Positions 1 to 8,541 of a DNA stretch of 64,000 nt are shown piece by piece. The stretch is from Bradyrhizobium diazoefficiens USDA 110. Its GTDB lineage: Bacteria; Pseudomonadota; Alphaproteobacteria; Rhizobiales; Xanthobacteraceae. Numbering within the stretch: position 1 is the first letter of the stretch; each line of letters begins with the position of its first letter. The translations under genes and the position numbers were made by a program. Under the pieces are notes generated by a model. That model did not search any database and had not been told where the DNA came from. It worked only from the letters and a program-made list of their open reading frames with translations. The stretch is taken from assembly GCF_000011365.1 (NCBI RefSeq), contig NC_004463.1, forward strand, positions 248,001 through 312,000, given 5' to 3'.

Positions 1-1013
1 CCGAGATTGAACGCGGCGATGTTGAGGCTCGAGGCCAGCGTGCGGCCGCTCGGGCCGGCGGCTTCCAGCACGCGCAGCTGGAGCGGCGCGACGGTTGCGA
101 AGGCGGCGATGCCGAGCAGCAGGATCAGCACGATCGCGGGGATCTTGACCGACAGCACCGCGGCAAGGCCGAGCAGCACGATGGCGAGCGCGGCGAGAGT
201 GCCGATCAGGGCCCGCGCCAGGCCGCGGTCGGCGAGCTTGCCGCCCGCGACGTTGCCGATCGCAAGACCCGCGCCGAACACCAGCAGGATCGGCGACACC
301 GCTTCCTCCGAAAAACCGGTGAAGCGCGTCAGGATCGGCTGGATATAGGTGAAGACGACGAACAGGCCGGCAAAGCCGAACACGGTCATGGCGAGGCCGA
401 GCAGCACCTGCGGACGGCCGAGCACCGCGAGCTCTTCAGCCAGCGAGATCGGCTTGTCGCCGTTACCGACATGGCCGGGCACGAACGCGGCGACCACGGC
501 AAAGGCGATCACGCCGATGACCGTTACCGCCCAGAACGCCGCGCGCCAGCCGAGCATCAGGCCGAACCAGGCGCCGAAGGGCACGCCCAGCAGCGTTGCG
601 ACCGTGAGGCCGATGAACATGGTCGCGATCGCCGAGGCGCGCTTGTCCTCGGCGACGAGGCCGGTGGCCACGACCGAGCCCACGCCGAAGAACGTGCCGT
701 GGGCCAGCGAGGTCAGCACCCGCGCCGCCATCAGCAATTCGTAGTTCGGCGCCAGCGCGCAGGCGGCATTGCCGAGCGTGAAGATCGCCATCAGCGCCAG
801 CAATACGGTTTTGCGCGGCATCCGCCGCGTCGCCAGCGTCAGAACCGGCGCGCCGACGAACACACCCAGCGCATAGCCGGAGATGAGGAGGCCCGCGATC
901 GGCACGGAGACATGCATGTCGGCGGCGACCTGGAGCAGCAGGCCCATGATGATGAATTCGGTGGTGCCGATGCCGAAGGCACCGGCGGTGAGCGCAAGGA
1001 CGGCGGGAGGCAT
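1..1013 (-). CDS. MFS transporter, AraJ/YdhP-like, 3' end outside window
   Basis: Major facilitator superfamily drug or sugar efflux carrier of the inner membrane. About 337 residues are visible and the C-terminus is cut by the window edge. The N-terminus reads MPPAVLALTAGAFGIGTTEF and is followed by repeated hydrophobic segments. The loop after TM2 carries TRRMPRKT, matching the basic MFS motif between TM2 and TM3. The start at 1013 is chosen because GGAG lies about seven bases upstream. The GIGTTEFIIMG stretch is typical of the DHA1 proton antiporters AraJ and YdhP. It is divergent from a LysR gene 98 bases away, a common arrangement in which the LysR protein controls the transporter. The substrate cannot be told from sequence. 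Confidence 0.88.
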   Translation of the reverse strand, partial: MPPAVLALTAGAFGIGTTEFIIMGLLLQVAADMHVSVPIAGLLISGYALGVFVGAPVLTLATRRMPRKTVLLALMAIFTLGNAACALAPNYELLMAARVLTSLAHGTFFGVGSVVATGLVAEDKRASAIATMFIGLTVATLLGVPFGAWFGLMLGWRAAFWAVTVIGVIAFAVVAAFVPGHVGNGDKPISLAEELAVLGRPQVLLGLAMTVFGFAGLFVVFTYIQPILTRFTGFSEEAVSPILLVFGAGLAIGNVAGGKLADRGLARALIGTLAALAIVLLGLAAVLSVKIPAIVLILLLGIAAFATVAPLQLRVLEAAGPSGRTLASSLNIAAFNL

Positions 1014-1068
1014 GCGGGACTCCAATGGATGGCACGAGCCACGCAGATAGCCGCGCTGCAGCAAAAGC

Positions 1069-1090
1069 ATTAGGATGTCCGCAATCCAAT
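1069..1090. promoter_or_regulatory. candidate LysR operator between divergent genes
   Basis: ATTAGGAT and AATCCAAT lie as an imperfect inverted repeat around a GGAT-N7-ATCC core, midway between the divergent MFS and LysR starts. LysR-type sites are usually short interrupted dyads in this position. The assignment is positional inference only. Confidence 0.3.
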
Positions 1091-1111
1091 CATTTGTGAC
1101 GTGAATTCAAC

Positions 1112-2089
1112 ATGGCCCGTTTCGACACCAACCGCTCCGCCGAGATGGAGGTTTTCGTCCGCGTCGTCGACCTGGGCGGGTTCACCCAGGCCGCGCGAAA
1201 ACTGCGCCTGACGCCGTCGGGCGTCAGCAAGCTGATCTCGCGGCTGGAGGTACGGCTCGGCTCGCGGCTGATCAACCGCACCACGCGCAAGCTCACGCTG
1301 ACGGAGGAAGGCCAGGCCTTCTACCAGCGCGCCGTGCGCATTCTCGCCGAGATGGAGGAGGCCGAGCGCGAGGCAGCTTCAGGCGCGGCACCGCGCGGCC
1401 GCCTCACCGTCAACAGCAACATCCCCTTCGGCATGCTGCATGTGATGCCGCTGATCCCGCGCTTCCTGGAACAGCATCCCGACGTCACGCTCGATCTGGT
1501 GCTGACCGACACACTGATCGACCTGATGCAGGAGCGCGCTGACGTCGCGATCCGCGTCGGACCGTTGCGGGCCTCACGCCTCGTCGCGCGAAAACTCGGC
1601 ACCAGCCGCATGGTTGTGGTCGGCGCGCCGAATTATCTCGCGCGCTTCGGTACGCCGAAGATTCCGGCGGATCTTGCCGATCACCGCGGCATCGGCTGGA
1701 CCTTTCCGCGCTCGATCCGCGGCTGGCCCTTCAAGCGCGGCGACCGCACCGAGGAAGCCGTCCCGCCGCCGGCCGCCCGCGCCAGCGACGGCGAAGCCGC
1801 CCGCCGCCTCGCGCTCGGCGGCGTGGGCCTCGCCCGCCTCGCCCTCTTCCACATCGGCCCCGACATCGAATCAGGCCGCCTCGTCCCGGTCTTGCAGAAC
1901 TACAATCCCGGCGACCGCGAAGACATCCACGCTGTCTATGTCGGCCACACCGCGCCGCTCCCGGCGCGCGTCCGCGCGTTCATCGATTTTCTGGCGGAGC
2001 ACGTGCGGGTGAGCGACCCCGCGCTGAAGCGCGCGGGGGACGGGAAATGGAGGGTGATGGAAATCCAGCGGACGCGTCCTATTCCTTGA
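1112..2089 (+). CDS. LysR family transcriptional regulator
   Basis: One-component DNA-binding regulator of 325 residues. An N-terminal winged helix-turn-helix spans about residues 8-66, with the typical LysR pattern GGFTQAARKLRLTPSGVSKLIS followed by RLINRTTRKLTLTEEG. The rest is a periplasmic-binding-like effector domain (GRLTVNSNIPFG onward, then DVAIRVGPL). The sequence resembles the CrgA/PecT-like subgroup common in proteobacteria. It is transcribed away from the MFS transporter gene, so it most likely controls that transporter and itself. The effector is unknown. Confidence 0.92.
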   Translation: MARFDTNRSAEMEVFVRVVDLGGFTQAARKLRLTPSGVSKLISRLEVRLGSRLINRTTRKLTLTEEGQAFYQRAVRILAEMEEAEREAASGAAPRGRLTVNSNIPFGMLHVMPLIPRFLEQHPDVTLDLVLTDTLIDLMQERADVAIRVGPLRASRLVARKLGTSRMVVVGAPNYLARFGTPKIPADLADHRGIGWTFPRSIRGWPFKRGDRTEEAVPPPAARASDGEAARRLALGGVGLARLALFHIGPDIESGRLVPVLQNYNPGDREDIHAVYVGHTAPLPARVRAFIDFLAEHVRVSDPALKRAGDGKWRVMEIQRTRPIP

Positions 2090-2347
2090 GCTAAGCCTCA
2101 CGTCGGCGTCGCATCGGAGCTCGACCTGGGCCGGCTCATTGCTCCACTGTCCTTTCCGCATTGATGCGAGGGACTGGCTGGTATGTTCTGCATTCGCGCT
2201 CTCGTCGCAAGGATCCCGTGATGATAACTGTCCGGAACCGGCTGCAACGTGAAGCGGGCTCCAGTGTCCGCGGCATGTTTCCGAAATCCGCCGACGCGGC
2301 CTTTCGCTAGAACCTTTCGATTGAACCAGACTCCCCGAGGACCTCAG

Positions 2348-3145
2348 ATGCATCCCACCGACTTGCCCGGCCAACCCGGCATCGTTCCTCCCGGAGCGAT
2401 CGGCCACAATCGCGGCGTTGTCGGTCGCAACTTCGCGTTCATGCCGCCGGAAGGCGTGTTGAAGAGCCGGCTTCCGGCGTGGAAATCCACAACCGTGCGC
2501 TTTCTGGCGGCGCCTTCGCTCGGCGCCGGTTTTGCCCAATATATGCTGGAAATCGAGCCCGCGGGCGGTACGGCCCAGCCGATCTGTGTGGACCTGCAGC
2601 ACTTCTTCTATGTTGTGGCAGGAGGCGTGGACGTGACCATCGGCTCCGACCCGCCAGTGGAGCTTGCTGTCGGCGCCTTTGTCTATGTACCGCCCGGCGT
2701 ATCCTTCACGATGTCCTGTCATCCCACCGCGCCTGCCCGCATCATCGCCGTCAAGAAGCGCTATGAGAAGGCCGAGGACATCGCCACCCCGACGGCGATC
2801 ATCGGTCAACAACAATCCATGCCGATGACGAACCATACCGGGCTGCAGGGCCGCGGGTTCAAGCACCTGCTGCCAATGGGCGACCTGCGGTTCGACTTTG
2901 AGATGAACCTGATGTTTTTCCAGCCCGGCGTCTGCTTCCCGGCTGTCGAAACGCACATCATGGAGCACGGATTGTTCATGCTGGAGGGGCAAGGCCTATA
3001 TTATCTCGGCAATAGCTGGCACGAAATCTGGGTTGACGATTTCATCTGGATGGGATCGTTCTGTCCGCAGCAATTCTATCCCACCGGCCTGAACCACTCG
3101 GTTTATCTGCTGTACAAGAACGTCAACCGGGACGTCGTCCTCTGA
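2348..3145 (+). CDS. allE: (S)-ureidoglycine aminohydrolase-type bicupin
   Basis: Two-domain cupin of 265 residues resembling AllE/YlbA, which hydrolyses ureidoglycine to ureidoglycolate and ammonia in purine (allantoin) breakdown. The C-terminal cupin carries E201-x-H203-x3-H207 and Q241. This has the same spacing as the manganese ligands I recall for plant ureidoglycine aminohydrolase (Glu235, His237, His241, Gln275), a constant offset of 34. The start at 2348 follows a GAGG about seven bases upstream; an in-frame upstream extension to 2249 lacks family similarity. No other purine genes are adjacent, so the physiological substrate is inferred from ligands alone. A convergent RidA gene follows. 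Confidence 0.8.
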   Translation: MHPTDLPGQPGIVPPGAIGHNRGVVGRNFAFMPPEGVLKSRLPAWKSTTVRFLAAPSLGAGFAQYMLEIEPAGGTAQPICVDLQHFFYVVAGGVDVTIGSDPPVELAVGAFVYVPPGVSFTMSCHPTAPARIIAVKKRYEKAEDIATPTAIIGQQQSMPMTNHTGLQGRGFKHLLPMGDLRFDFEMNLMFFQPGVCFPAVETHIMEHGLFMLEGQGLYYLGNSWHEIWVDDFIWMGSFCPQQFYPTGLNHSVYLLYKNVNRDVVL

Positions 3146-3200
3146 GGATGGCCGATGAGCGCCGGCAAGACGAGTCGAAGCGAACGAGGTTCAGAGATCC

Positions 3201-3608
3201 TCAGCCTGATGCCTGAGACGTATCGCGCGTGCCAGCCGGTAGCGCGGCGGTGATGATGATCTCGATCAAATCACCATCGGGCATAACCGACTGCACGAAC
3301 GAGCGCACCGGCCCATAACCCGCCGGCATCCAGCTCGCCCAGGCCTCGTCGAAGGCTGGCTTGTTGTCGTGGTCGGTCACCACGATCTCAGCCTTGACGA
3401 TGCGCGTACGGTCCAGACCCGCATCCTTCAGATAAGTATCGATGACGCCCAAGGCGCCCAGCGTCTGTATGCGAATGTCCTGGGTGCGATCAGGTGAAAC
3501 CGCCACCGCCCACAGCAACCCGCCGCCGCCCGGCATATGATATGTTGTTACCGCTGACTTGCTGGGCAGATTCCTGTTCGGGATGCGCGTGATGTCGTTT
3601 GCATTCAT
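3201..3608 (-). CDS. RidA family (YjgF/YER057c/UK114) protein
   Basis: Small trimeric enzyme family of 135 residues. RidA members hydrolyse reactive enamine/imine intermediates, and relatives act in amino acid or purine catabolism. The conserved region GPVRSFVQSVMPDGDLIEI matches the family pattern with the substrate-carboxylate-binding arginine before the serine, followed by the acidic-Ile-Glu end. It is convergent with the bicupin gene. Many RidA-like deaminases sit near purine or pyrimidine degradation genes, so a shared nitrogen-scavenging role is possible but not shown. The start ATG at 3608 has a purine-rich stretch (GGAGG) some 20 bases upstream, so the exact start is moderately certain. 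Confidence 0.85.
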   Translation of the reverse strand: MNANDITRIPNRNLPSKSAVTTYHMPGGGGLLWAVAVSPDRTQDIRIQTLGALGVIDTYLKDAGLDRTRIVKAEIVVTDHDNKPAFDEAWASWMPAGYGPVRSFVQSVMPDGDLIEIIITAALPAGTRDTSQASG

Positions 3609-3788
3609 TCTGGGCTCTTGGGCTTGGAGGAGATTCTCGCGATGACGCCTGAGGCCTAACAGCTATCGCGCTCGAAATAGTTCGGAATCGTTGCTTGCCG
3701 CACAAAATCGTGGGATGGCGGAGGGTGTCAGTCAATCCCCGTTGAAAGATACAGCACTCTCGACATTCCGAGACTGGCTCCGTCTCCT

Positions 3789-4043
3789 TCAGCTTTGCGT
3801 GGCCGTTTCTTCGATCGACGGCTCCATCAAGGCATAGTGCGCGATGCCGGCGGCAATGAGCCTGCAGAAGTTTATGGTAACGCGACCGTAGAAGGCGCCC
3901 GCCCCGGGTTCCGAGGATGCGAACCGATAGGAGGCGCCGAGACCGCGAGCGATCTCCAACAATCCCATGATCTCATGGTGCACCAGCGCCGAATGAATGC
4001 CGACCAGCTGCAGCAGCAGGGCCTGAATGCCAGGGTTGCTCAT
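3789..4043 (-). CDS. hypothetical 84-aa protein coupled to AraC regulator
   Basis: Unrecognised small protein of 84 residues starting MSNPGIQALLLQLVGIHSAL. It looks mostly helical, with no signal peptide and no convincing membrane segment. The start at 4043 is chosen because its ATG overlaps the stop of the upstream AraC gene as ATGA (4040-4043), which implies translational coupling. A longer in-frame start at 4103 would extend deep into the regulator gene. Two closely spaced histidines (VHHEIM) and a Gly/Ala-rich centre are visible. Coupling suggests a partner or modulator of the AraC protein, but the function is unknown. Confidence 0.55.
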   Translation of the reverse strand: MSNPGIQALLLQLVGIHSALVHHEIMGLLEIARGLGASYRFASSEPGAGAFYGRVTINFCRLIAAGIAHYALMEPSIEETATQS

Positions 4044-4894
4044 GACGGTCTTGCTCCGACGGGCGGCAGCGGCAGGAATTGCGCGAGATAGGCGCTCCTC
4101 CATTGATACGGCGTGTCGCCCGCGAAGCGCTTGAACACCGTCGTGAAATGAGCCTGCGTCTGGAACCCGACGGTCAAGGCGATGTCGACGAGCGAGACGT
4201 CAGCTTGTTGCAGCAATTCCTGGGCCCGCTCGATCCGCCGCTTCAGCAAATACTCGTGCGGCCTGATGCCGACGGCCGCCCGGAACTGCGCCGCGAAGTG
4301 CATCCGGCTAAGGCCGGCAACGGCAGCCAGATGCTCCAAGGTCACCTTCGCGGCCAGATTGTCGTCGACATACTGCATGACGCGCTTGAGGCGCCATTTC
4401 TGCAACGACCGCACCGCCCGGCAAACCCGGCCTTCATGATCACCCTCGGCCGACTCGGGCTGGCCTTGTCCGGCCACCGTCCGCCGGCTTGCCTTGCGGG
4501 TCAGAATGGCCAGACGCAGCGCATCGACAAGGATGGCAGAATGGGGATGGTGCATGGCTTTGGTGGCCGCGAGCGCATCCGCGAGGCGCTGCATCACCGG
4601 ATCCGTGAATCCTTCCGCGCCCGTCTCCCGATCGACCTCCGAGGAGGCGCACGCAAGCCGTTTCGCGGACACCCTGAAGCTCGGCTCGCGGTCGGCAGAT
4701 CCCCGCACGTCCGGCGCAGGCGGCTCGATGGCCAGCGCAACATCCAGATGAACGAGGGAGAGCGTCATGGCCTCCTCGCCGGAGCGCCGTGAACGTCTCG
4801 ATGACCGCAGCCGCCCACATTCGATTGACGAGACGTCGATTGCGGCGGCGACATGGTCCTTGGCATTTTGCGGGTGTGACATCTGCAGCGACAT
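4040..4894 (-). CDS. AraC family transcriptional regulator
   Basis: Regulator of 284 residues. The C-terminal ~100 residues form the double helix-turn-helix of AraC/XylS: VTLEHLAAVAGLSRMHFAAQ in the first HTH, then RIERAQELLQQADVSLVDIA and VGFQTQAHFTTVFKR in the second. The N-terminal half has no recognisable cupin. The start at 4894 is supported by a perfect AAGGAG seven bases upstream; an in-frame start at 5005 lacks one. The C-terminal domain is very close to that of the AraC gene at 12232, and the two flank the two-component/efflux block. Its own downstream partner is the 84-aa gene. The palindrome at 5030-5045 lies 135 bases upstream. Confidence 0.9.
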   Translation of the reverse strand: MSLQMSHPQNAKDHVAAAIDVSSIECGRLRSSRRSRRSGEEAMTLSLVHLDVALAIEPPAPDVRGSADREPSFRVSAKRLACASSEVDRETGAEGFTDPVMQRLADALAATKAMHHPHSAILVDALRLAILTRKASRRTVAGQGQPESAEGDHEGRVCRAVRSLQKWRLKRVMQYVDDNLAAKVTLEHLAAVAGLSRMHFAAQFRAAVGIRPHEYLLKRRIERAQELLQQADVSLVDIALTVGFQTQAHFTTVFKRFAGDTPYQWRSAYLAQFLPLPPVGARPS

Positions 4895-5332
4895 CGTCGA
4901 ACTCCTTGTTCCATTTCGCATCGGCAATGTCTGACGACTTGTCCGAATGCGATGGGAGCAGAGTAGTTCGGCGATCCGCGCGCTCCATTCTACGCGCGGG
5001 TGCATGGATAAGGTCTCGGGTTAACTGCGTCATACCTAGGTATGATCGCGGTACAGCCACCGGGCGAGAGTGCGAGCGGAACACCTCGTCCGCAGCTACG
5101 GACGCACGAGGCCGGCGGCTCGGCGCGCCTGCGGTAAGTTGACGCGGCCGTGATCGGCGATATCACCGAGAAGCCTCGTTCCGCCGGACAATCTCCCGGT
5201 CGCGCCCGCGCCGGATTCAACTGTCCAGGAGGTCTTCCACGAGAGCACGAAAATCGGCCGGCTGGATATTGTGGACGCGATCAAATCGCGGCATCAACGT
5301 GGCTGCTATGAGAAGAAGCACAGCCTGCGACG
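4895..5332. other. 438-bp intergenic region, divergent promoters
   Basis: No credible gene: the short open frames here lack ribosome sites and protein-like composition. It holds the 16-bp palindrome at 5030-5045 and a CGCGAT-CAA-ATCGCG hairpin at 5276-5290, about 40 bases before the kinase gene. It should contain the promoters for the AraC gene on the left and the kinase operon on the right. Confidence 0.6.
5030..5045. promoter_or_regulatory. perfect 16-bp palindrome TCATACCTAGGTATGA
   Basis: The 16 bases read the same on both strands, with a TACC..GGTA core that resembles the half-site style used by NarL/FixJ-family regulators. It sits 135 bases upstream of the AraC start and 288 bases upstream of the kinase start. 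I infer an operator, possibly for the FixJ-type regulator encoded at 7240 or for the AraC protein. No second copy was noticed in the window. Confidence 0.4.
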
Positions 5333-7243
5333 ATGACGAACCTTGATCGGCCCACGGGTTCATCCATGAGCCGCGCCGGCTTGCGGTTCTGGTCCGCGGC
5401 CCTCGCCTTCGCGGTCTTCATGGTTGACGTGCTGACGCCGCTCGAGGGCGCGGTCGCAGTCCTCTATGTCATCGCGATCCTCCTTGCGGCGAGGACGAAT
5501 CGGCGCAACGACATCATCGTCGCAGCGACCGGCTGTGTCGTCCTGACCATAACCGCCTATCTGCTGTCGCACGATCTGCATGAAATCGCCTCGCCCGCCC
5601 TTCGCGCGCTGGTGAGCCTCGCGGCGATCGGGATCACCACCCTGCTGGTGCTGCAGAATCACGCGGCGACGACGCACCTCGCGGCGCAAGCGCGGCTGCT
5701 CAATCTCTCGCATGACATGATCTTCGTCAGGGATCGCAGCGGCGTGATCACGTTCTGGAACAAGACCGCGGAACAGACTTACGGCTGGTCGCCCGACGAG
5801 GCGCTCGGGCAGCTCGCCGACAAGCTTCTGCGGACCAGCTATTCCGACCGGCGGGAAGCCATCGAGGCCAGCCTGCTCGATACCGGGCGATGGGAAGGCA
5901 GGGTTGAGCAACGGACGAAGGCCGGCGCCGCGCTCACCGTCGACGCCCGATGGGCCCTTCAGCACGACCATCTCGGCAAACCCGTCGGGGTGCTCGAAAC
6001 GCACACCGACGTTACGGACCGCGTGGCGGCGCACAGCGCGCTGGTGCAGAGCGAGCAACGATACCGCCGGATGTTCGACGCAAGCCGGATCGGCGTCGTC
6101 GAGGAGGACTGGAGCGGACTGCGGACCGCGCTGGATTCGCTGCAGACCGGAGGGGCGGACCTGCGCGACTATCTGGCACGCAACCCCGATTTCGTCAGGC
6201 ATGCCCGCCGCCTCGCCAGAATCACCGACGTCAATCCGGCCCTGCAGAAGATGGCGGGGGCAAGCGGCTCTGCGGCCTTCATCGAGAACGCCGACAAGCT
6301 GCTGGGCGAGAATGATCGCAGTTTCCTCGACGCGCTGGTCGCATTCGCGAATGGAGAGCCGTTTCACGAAGGGGAGACCCAGCTCGTGAGCTTCGACGGG
6401 CGTAAGGTCCCCGTGCTGTTCACGATCACCTTTCCGCCCGAACCCGACGGAGATCAAAACGTGCTCGTCTTCGTCGTCGACATCACCGAGCGCAAGCAGG
6501 CTCAGGATGCACTGCTCGCGGCGCAAGCCGAGCTCGCCCATGCTGCGCGCGTTGCCACCCTCGGCGAGCTCAGCGCGTCCATAGCGCACGAGGTGAACCA
6601 GCCACTGGCGGCAATCGTCACCAGCGGCGAAGCCGGCTTGCGATGGCTGCGGCGCGACGTACCCGATCTCAAGGAGGTCGCCACCACGATCGGCCATGTT
6701 GTTGCTCAGGGCCGCCGCGCCAGCGAGATCGTGACCCGGATCCGGACCTTCCTGAAGAAGGCTGCACCCCAGCAGGATCTGCTGCAAATCGGCGAGGTCA
6801 TCGAGGAGGCGACTGCGCTGGTCGCGCGCGAGCTCGCCAAGGACGACGTCGCCCTCATCGTCGAGCCGCAGCACGGCCTGCCGCCGGTTCGCGGCGACCG
6901 GATTCAGCTGCAGCAGGTCCTGGTCAATCTTCTGATCAATGCCAGCCAGGCGATGTCAGGCCGGCCCGGTTCCCGCGTCATCACGCTGCGTGCAGGCACC
7001 GTGGACAGCGAGACCCTCGCCATCACGGTGCAGGACAGCGGCCCGGGCATCCCGCCTGATGACATGGCACGCCTGTTCGATCCGTTCTTCACGACGAAGG
7101 ACGGCGGGATGGGCATGGGGCTTGCGATCTGCCGAACGACGGTGGAAGCTCACGGCGGCCGATTGTCGGTGGTGAGCACCCCGGGCTCGGGAGCGACATT
7201 CCACCTGACATTGCCATATAGCCAAGAACACGCCCCGCCATGA
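5333..7243 (+). CDS. PAS-domain sensor histidine kinase (NodV/NwsA-like)
   Basis: Membrane sensor kinase of 636 residues. About four hydrophobic segments occupy residues 17-107, followed by a PAS domain (about 120-230) and a second, enlarged PAS-like domain (about 240-388). The dimerisation/phosphoacceptor helix carries H419 in ASIAHEVNQPLAAI. The HATPase has its N box at QVLVNLLINASQAM and G boxes DSGPGI and GGMGMGLAI near the C-terminus. The second PAS contains an insert (RDYLARNPDFVRHARR) also found in the kinase at 28419. From memory, NodV/NwsA-type kinases share this. Its stop overlaps the next regulator start (ATGA, 7240-7243), so the two are a cognate pair. The signal is unknown; the downstream efflux genes suggest an aromatic acid or other toxic compound. 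Confidence 0.92.
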   Translation: MTNLDRPTGSSMSRAGLRFWSAALAFAVFMVDVLTPLEGAVAVLYVIAILLAARTNRRNDIIVAATGCVVLTITAYLLSHDLHEIASPALRALVSLAAIGITTLLVLQNHAATTHLAAQARLLNLSHDMIFVRDRSGVITFWNKTAEQTYGWSPDEALGQLADKLLRTSYSDRREAIEASLLDTGRWEGRVEQRTKAGAALTVDARWALQHDHLGKPVGVLETHTDVTDRVAAHSALVQSEQRYRRMFDASRIGVVEEDWSGLRTALDSLQTGGADLRDYLARNPDFVRHARRLARITDVNPALQKMAGASGSAAFIENADKLLGENDRSFLDALVAFANGEPFHEGETQLVSFDGRKVPVLFTITFPPEPDGDQNVLVFVVDITERKQAQDALLAAQAELAHAARVATLGELSASIAHEVNQPLAAIVTSGEAGLRWLRRDVPDLKEVATTIGHVVAQGRRASEIVTRIRTFLKKAAPQQDLLQIGEVIEEATALVARELAKDDVALIVEPQHGLPPVRGDRIQLQQVLVNLLINASQAMSGRPGSRVITLRAGTVDSETLAITVQDSGPGIPPDDMARLFDPFFTTKDGGMGMGLAICRTTVEAHGGRLSVVSTPGSGATFHLTLPYSQEHAPP

Positions 7244-7911
7244 CACGACCAAACCAGGCTCAGCCGCCGACGCAACCCTCAAGCGCGACTGTCATCATCG
7301 TCGATGACGATGCGGGCATCCGCGCCTCGCTCGACAGCCTGTTCCGATCCGTCGGCCTCGAGACGCGCCTGTTCGGCTCGCCGGCGGAACTGCTCGGCGG
7401 CTCGCTGCCCGGCGGCCCAGGCTGCATCGTGCTGGACGTCCGCCTTCCCGGCGTGAGCGGGCTCGATCTGCAGAGCCAGCTCGTCCGGCAGGGCATCAGC
7501 TATCCGATCATCTTCATGACAGGCCATGGGGACATTCCGATGTCGGTGCGTGCCATGAAGGCCGGTGCCGTCGATTTCCTCTCCAAGCCGTTTCGCGACC
7601 AGGACATGCTCGATGCCGTGACGGCGGCGCTCGAACGTGATGCGCAGCACCGTGCCGAAGCCGCGACCAAGGAAGACATCCGCGCCCAGTACGGGACCCT
7701 GACGGCGCGCGAGCGCGAGGTGATGGGCCATGTCACCGCCGGCCTGATGAACAAGCAGGTCGCCGCCCTGATCGGCCTCAGCGAGATCACGGTCAAGATC
7801 CACCGCGGGAACGTCATGCGCAAGATGGGGGTTCGGTCGCTGGCCGACCTCGTCCGCAAGGCCGAGGCGCTGGGGGTATCCCAAACCCGCGGGACTACGG
7901 ATCACACCTGA
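7240..7911 (+). CDS. FixJ/NodW-type response regulator
   Basis: Response regulator of 223 residues. The receiver has the acidic pocket VDDDAG (about 21-26), the phosphoacceptor D66 in IVLDVRLPG, and the conserved Lys in SKPF. A LuxR-type helix-turn-helix follows (about 153-212: LTAREREVMGHVTAG, NKQVAALIGLSEITVKIHR). It is translationally coupled to the kinase gene by an ATGA overlap and is therefore almost certainly phosphorylated by it. It probably activates transcription of the following receiver and efflux genes, which is inference from position. The 16-bp palindrome at 5030 is a candidate binding site. Confidence 0.94.
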   Translation: MTRPNQAQPPTQPSSATVIIVDDDAGIRASLDSLFRSVGLETRLFGSPAELLGGSLPGGPGCIVLDVRLPGVSGLDLQSQLVRQGISYPIIFMTGHGDIPMSVRAMKAGAVDFLSKPFRDQDMLDAVTAALERDAQHRAEAATKEDIRAQYGTLTAREREVMGHVTAGLMNKQVAALIGLSEITVKIHRGNVMRKMGVRSLADLVRKAEALGVSQTRGTTDHT

Positions 7912-8010
7912 GTATAATTCCTGCGGGACTGCCCCGGGTGCATAAGGCGCCATCGGCCGCGCAAAGGGAGATGCCTCCTTGCGGAACACCGCGGTCAGGA
8001 TTGTGTGCCA

Positions 8011-8388
8011 ATGGCCAAAACCCCGGTGATTGCGATCGTAGACGACGACGAAGGCGTTCGCACGTCGCTGGCGAGCCTGGTGCGCTCGATCGGCTACGAG
8101 GCCCAGGCCTACGAATCCGGCATGGATTTCCTGCGGCAGACACCGGGAGACGATCCGGCATGCATGATCGCCGACGTCCAGATGCCTGTCATCACCGGCG
8201 ATGAGCTGCAGGCACAGTTGATCGCGTCCGGCCGACGCTTCCCGATCATCTTCATGACGGCATTTCCAAGCGAATCCGTGCGCCGGCGCGTGATGGCGGC
8301 TGGCGCGCATTGCTATCTCGGCAAGCCCTCCAGCGGTGACGAGATCATCCGCTACCTCGAAGAGGCGCTGGCAGGCCACGCGCCGTAG
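8011..8388 (+). CDS. single-domain response regulator (receiver only)
   Basis: Stand-alone CheY-like receiver of 125 residues, with VDDDEG at the acidic pocket, D55 in IADVQMPV as the likely phosphorylation site, and the conserved Lys in LGKPSS. There is no output domain. An alternative GTG start at 8005 sits four bases after an AGGA and would add two residues. It lies 99 bases after the FixJ-type gene and 153 bases before the efflux gene. Such lone receivers next to a kinase often act as phosphate sinks or relay proteins; which applies here cannot be told from sequence. Confidence 0.9.
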   Translation: MAKTPVIAIVDDDEGVRTSLASLVRSIGYEAQAYESGMDFLRQTPGDDPACMIADVQMPVITGDELQAQLIASGRRFPIIFMTAFPSESVRRRVMAAGAHCYLGKPSSGDEIIRYLEEALAGHAP

Positions 8389-8541
8389 TCCGCAAGACGG
8401 CCCCTGCCCCCAACCGGACGTGCATTCCGGCAAGCGGGTTGGTGGACCGGAAATACCGGCAAGCCCCGCAAACCTCATATTCGGCGCTGATTTTACGAGA
8501 TCGGCAGGCCCGCACGCTCTGCCGGAAACGGATGGGGCACG

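Noticed and set aside
2165..2190. possible sigma-54 promoter before the bicupin gene
   Set aside because: TGGC and TGC elements are present but the GG-to-GC spacing is not the required ten bases.
5360..6874. 504-codon minus-strand frame opposite the histidine kinase
   Set aside because: Antisense shadow; the kinase has full PAS, HisKA and HATPase motifs on the plus strand.
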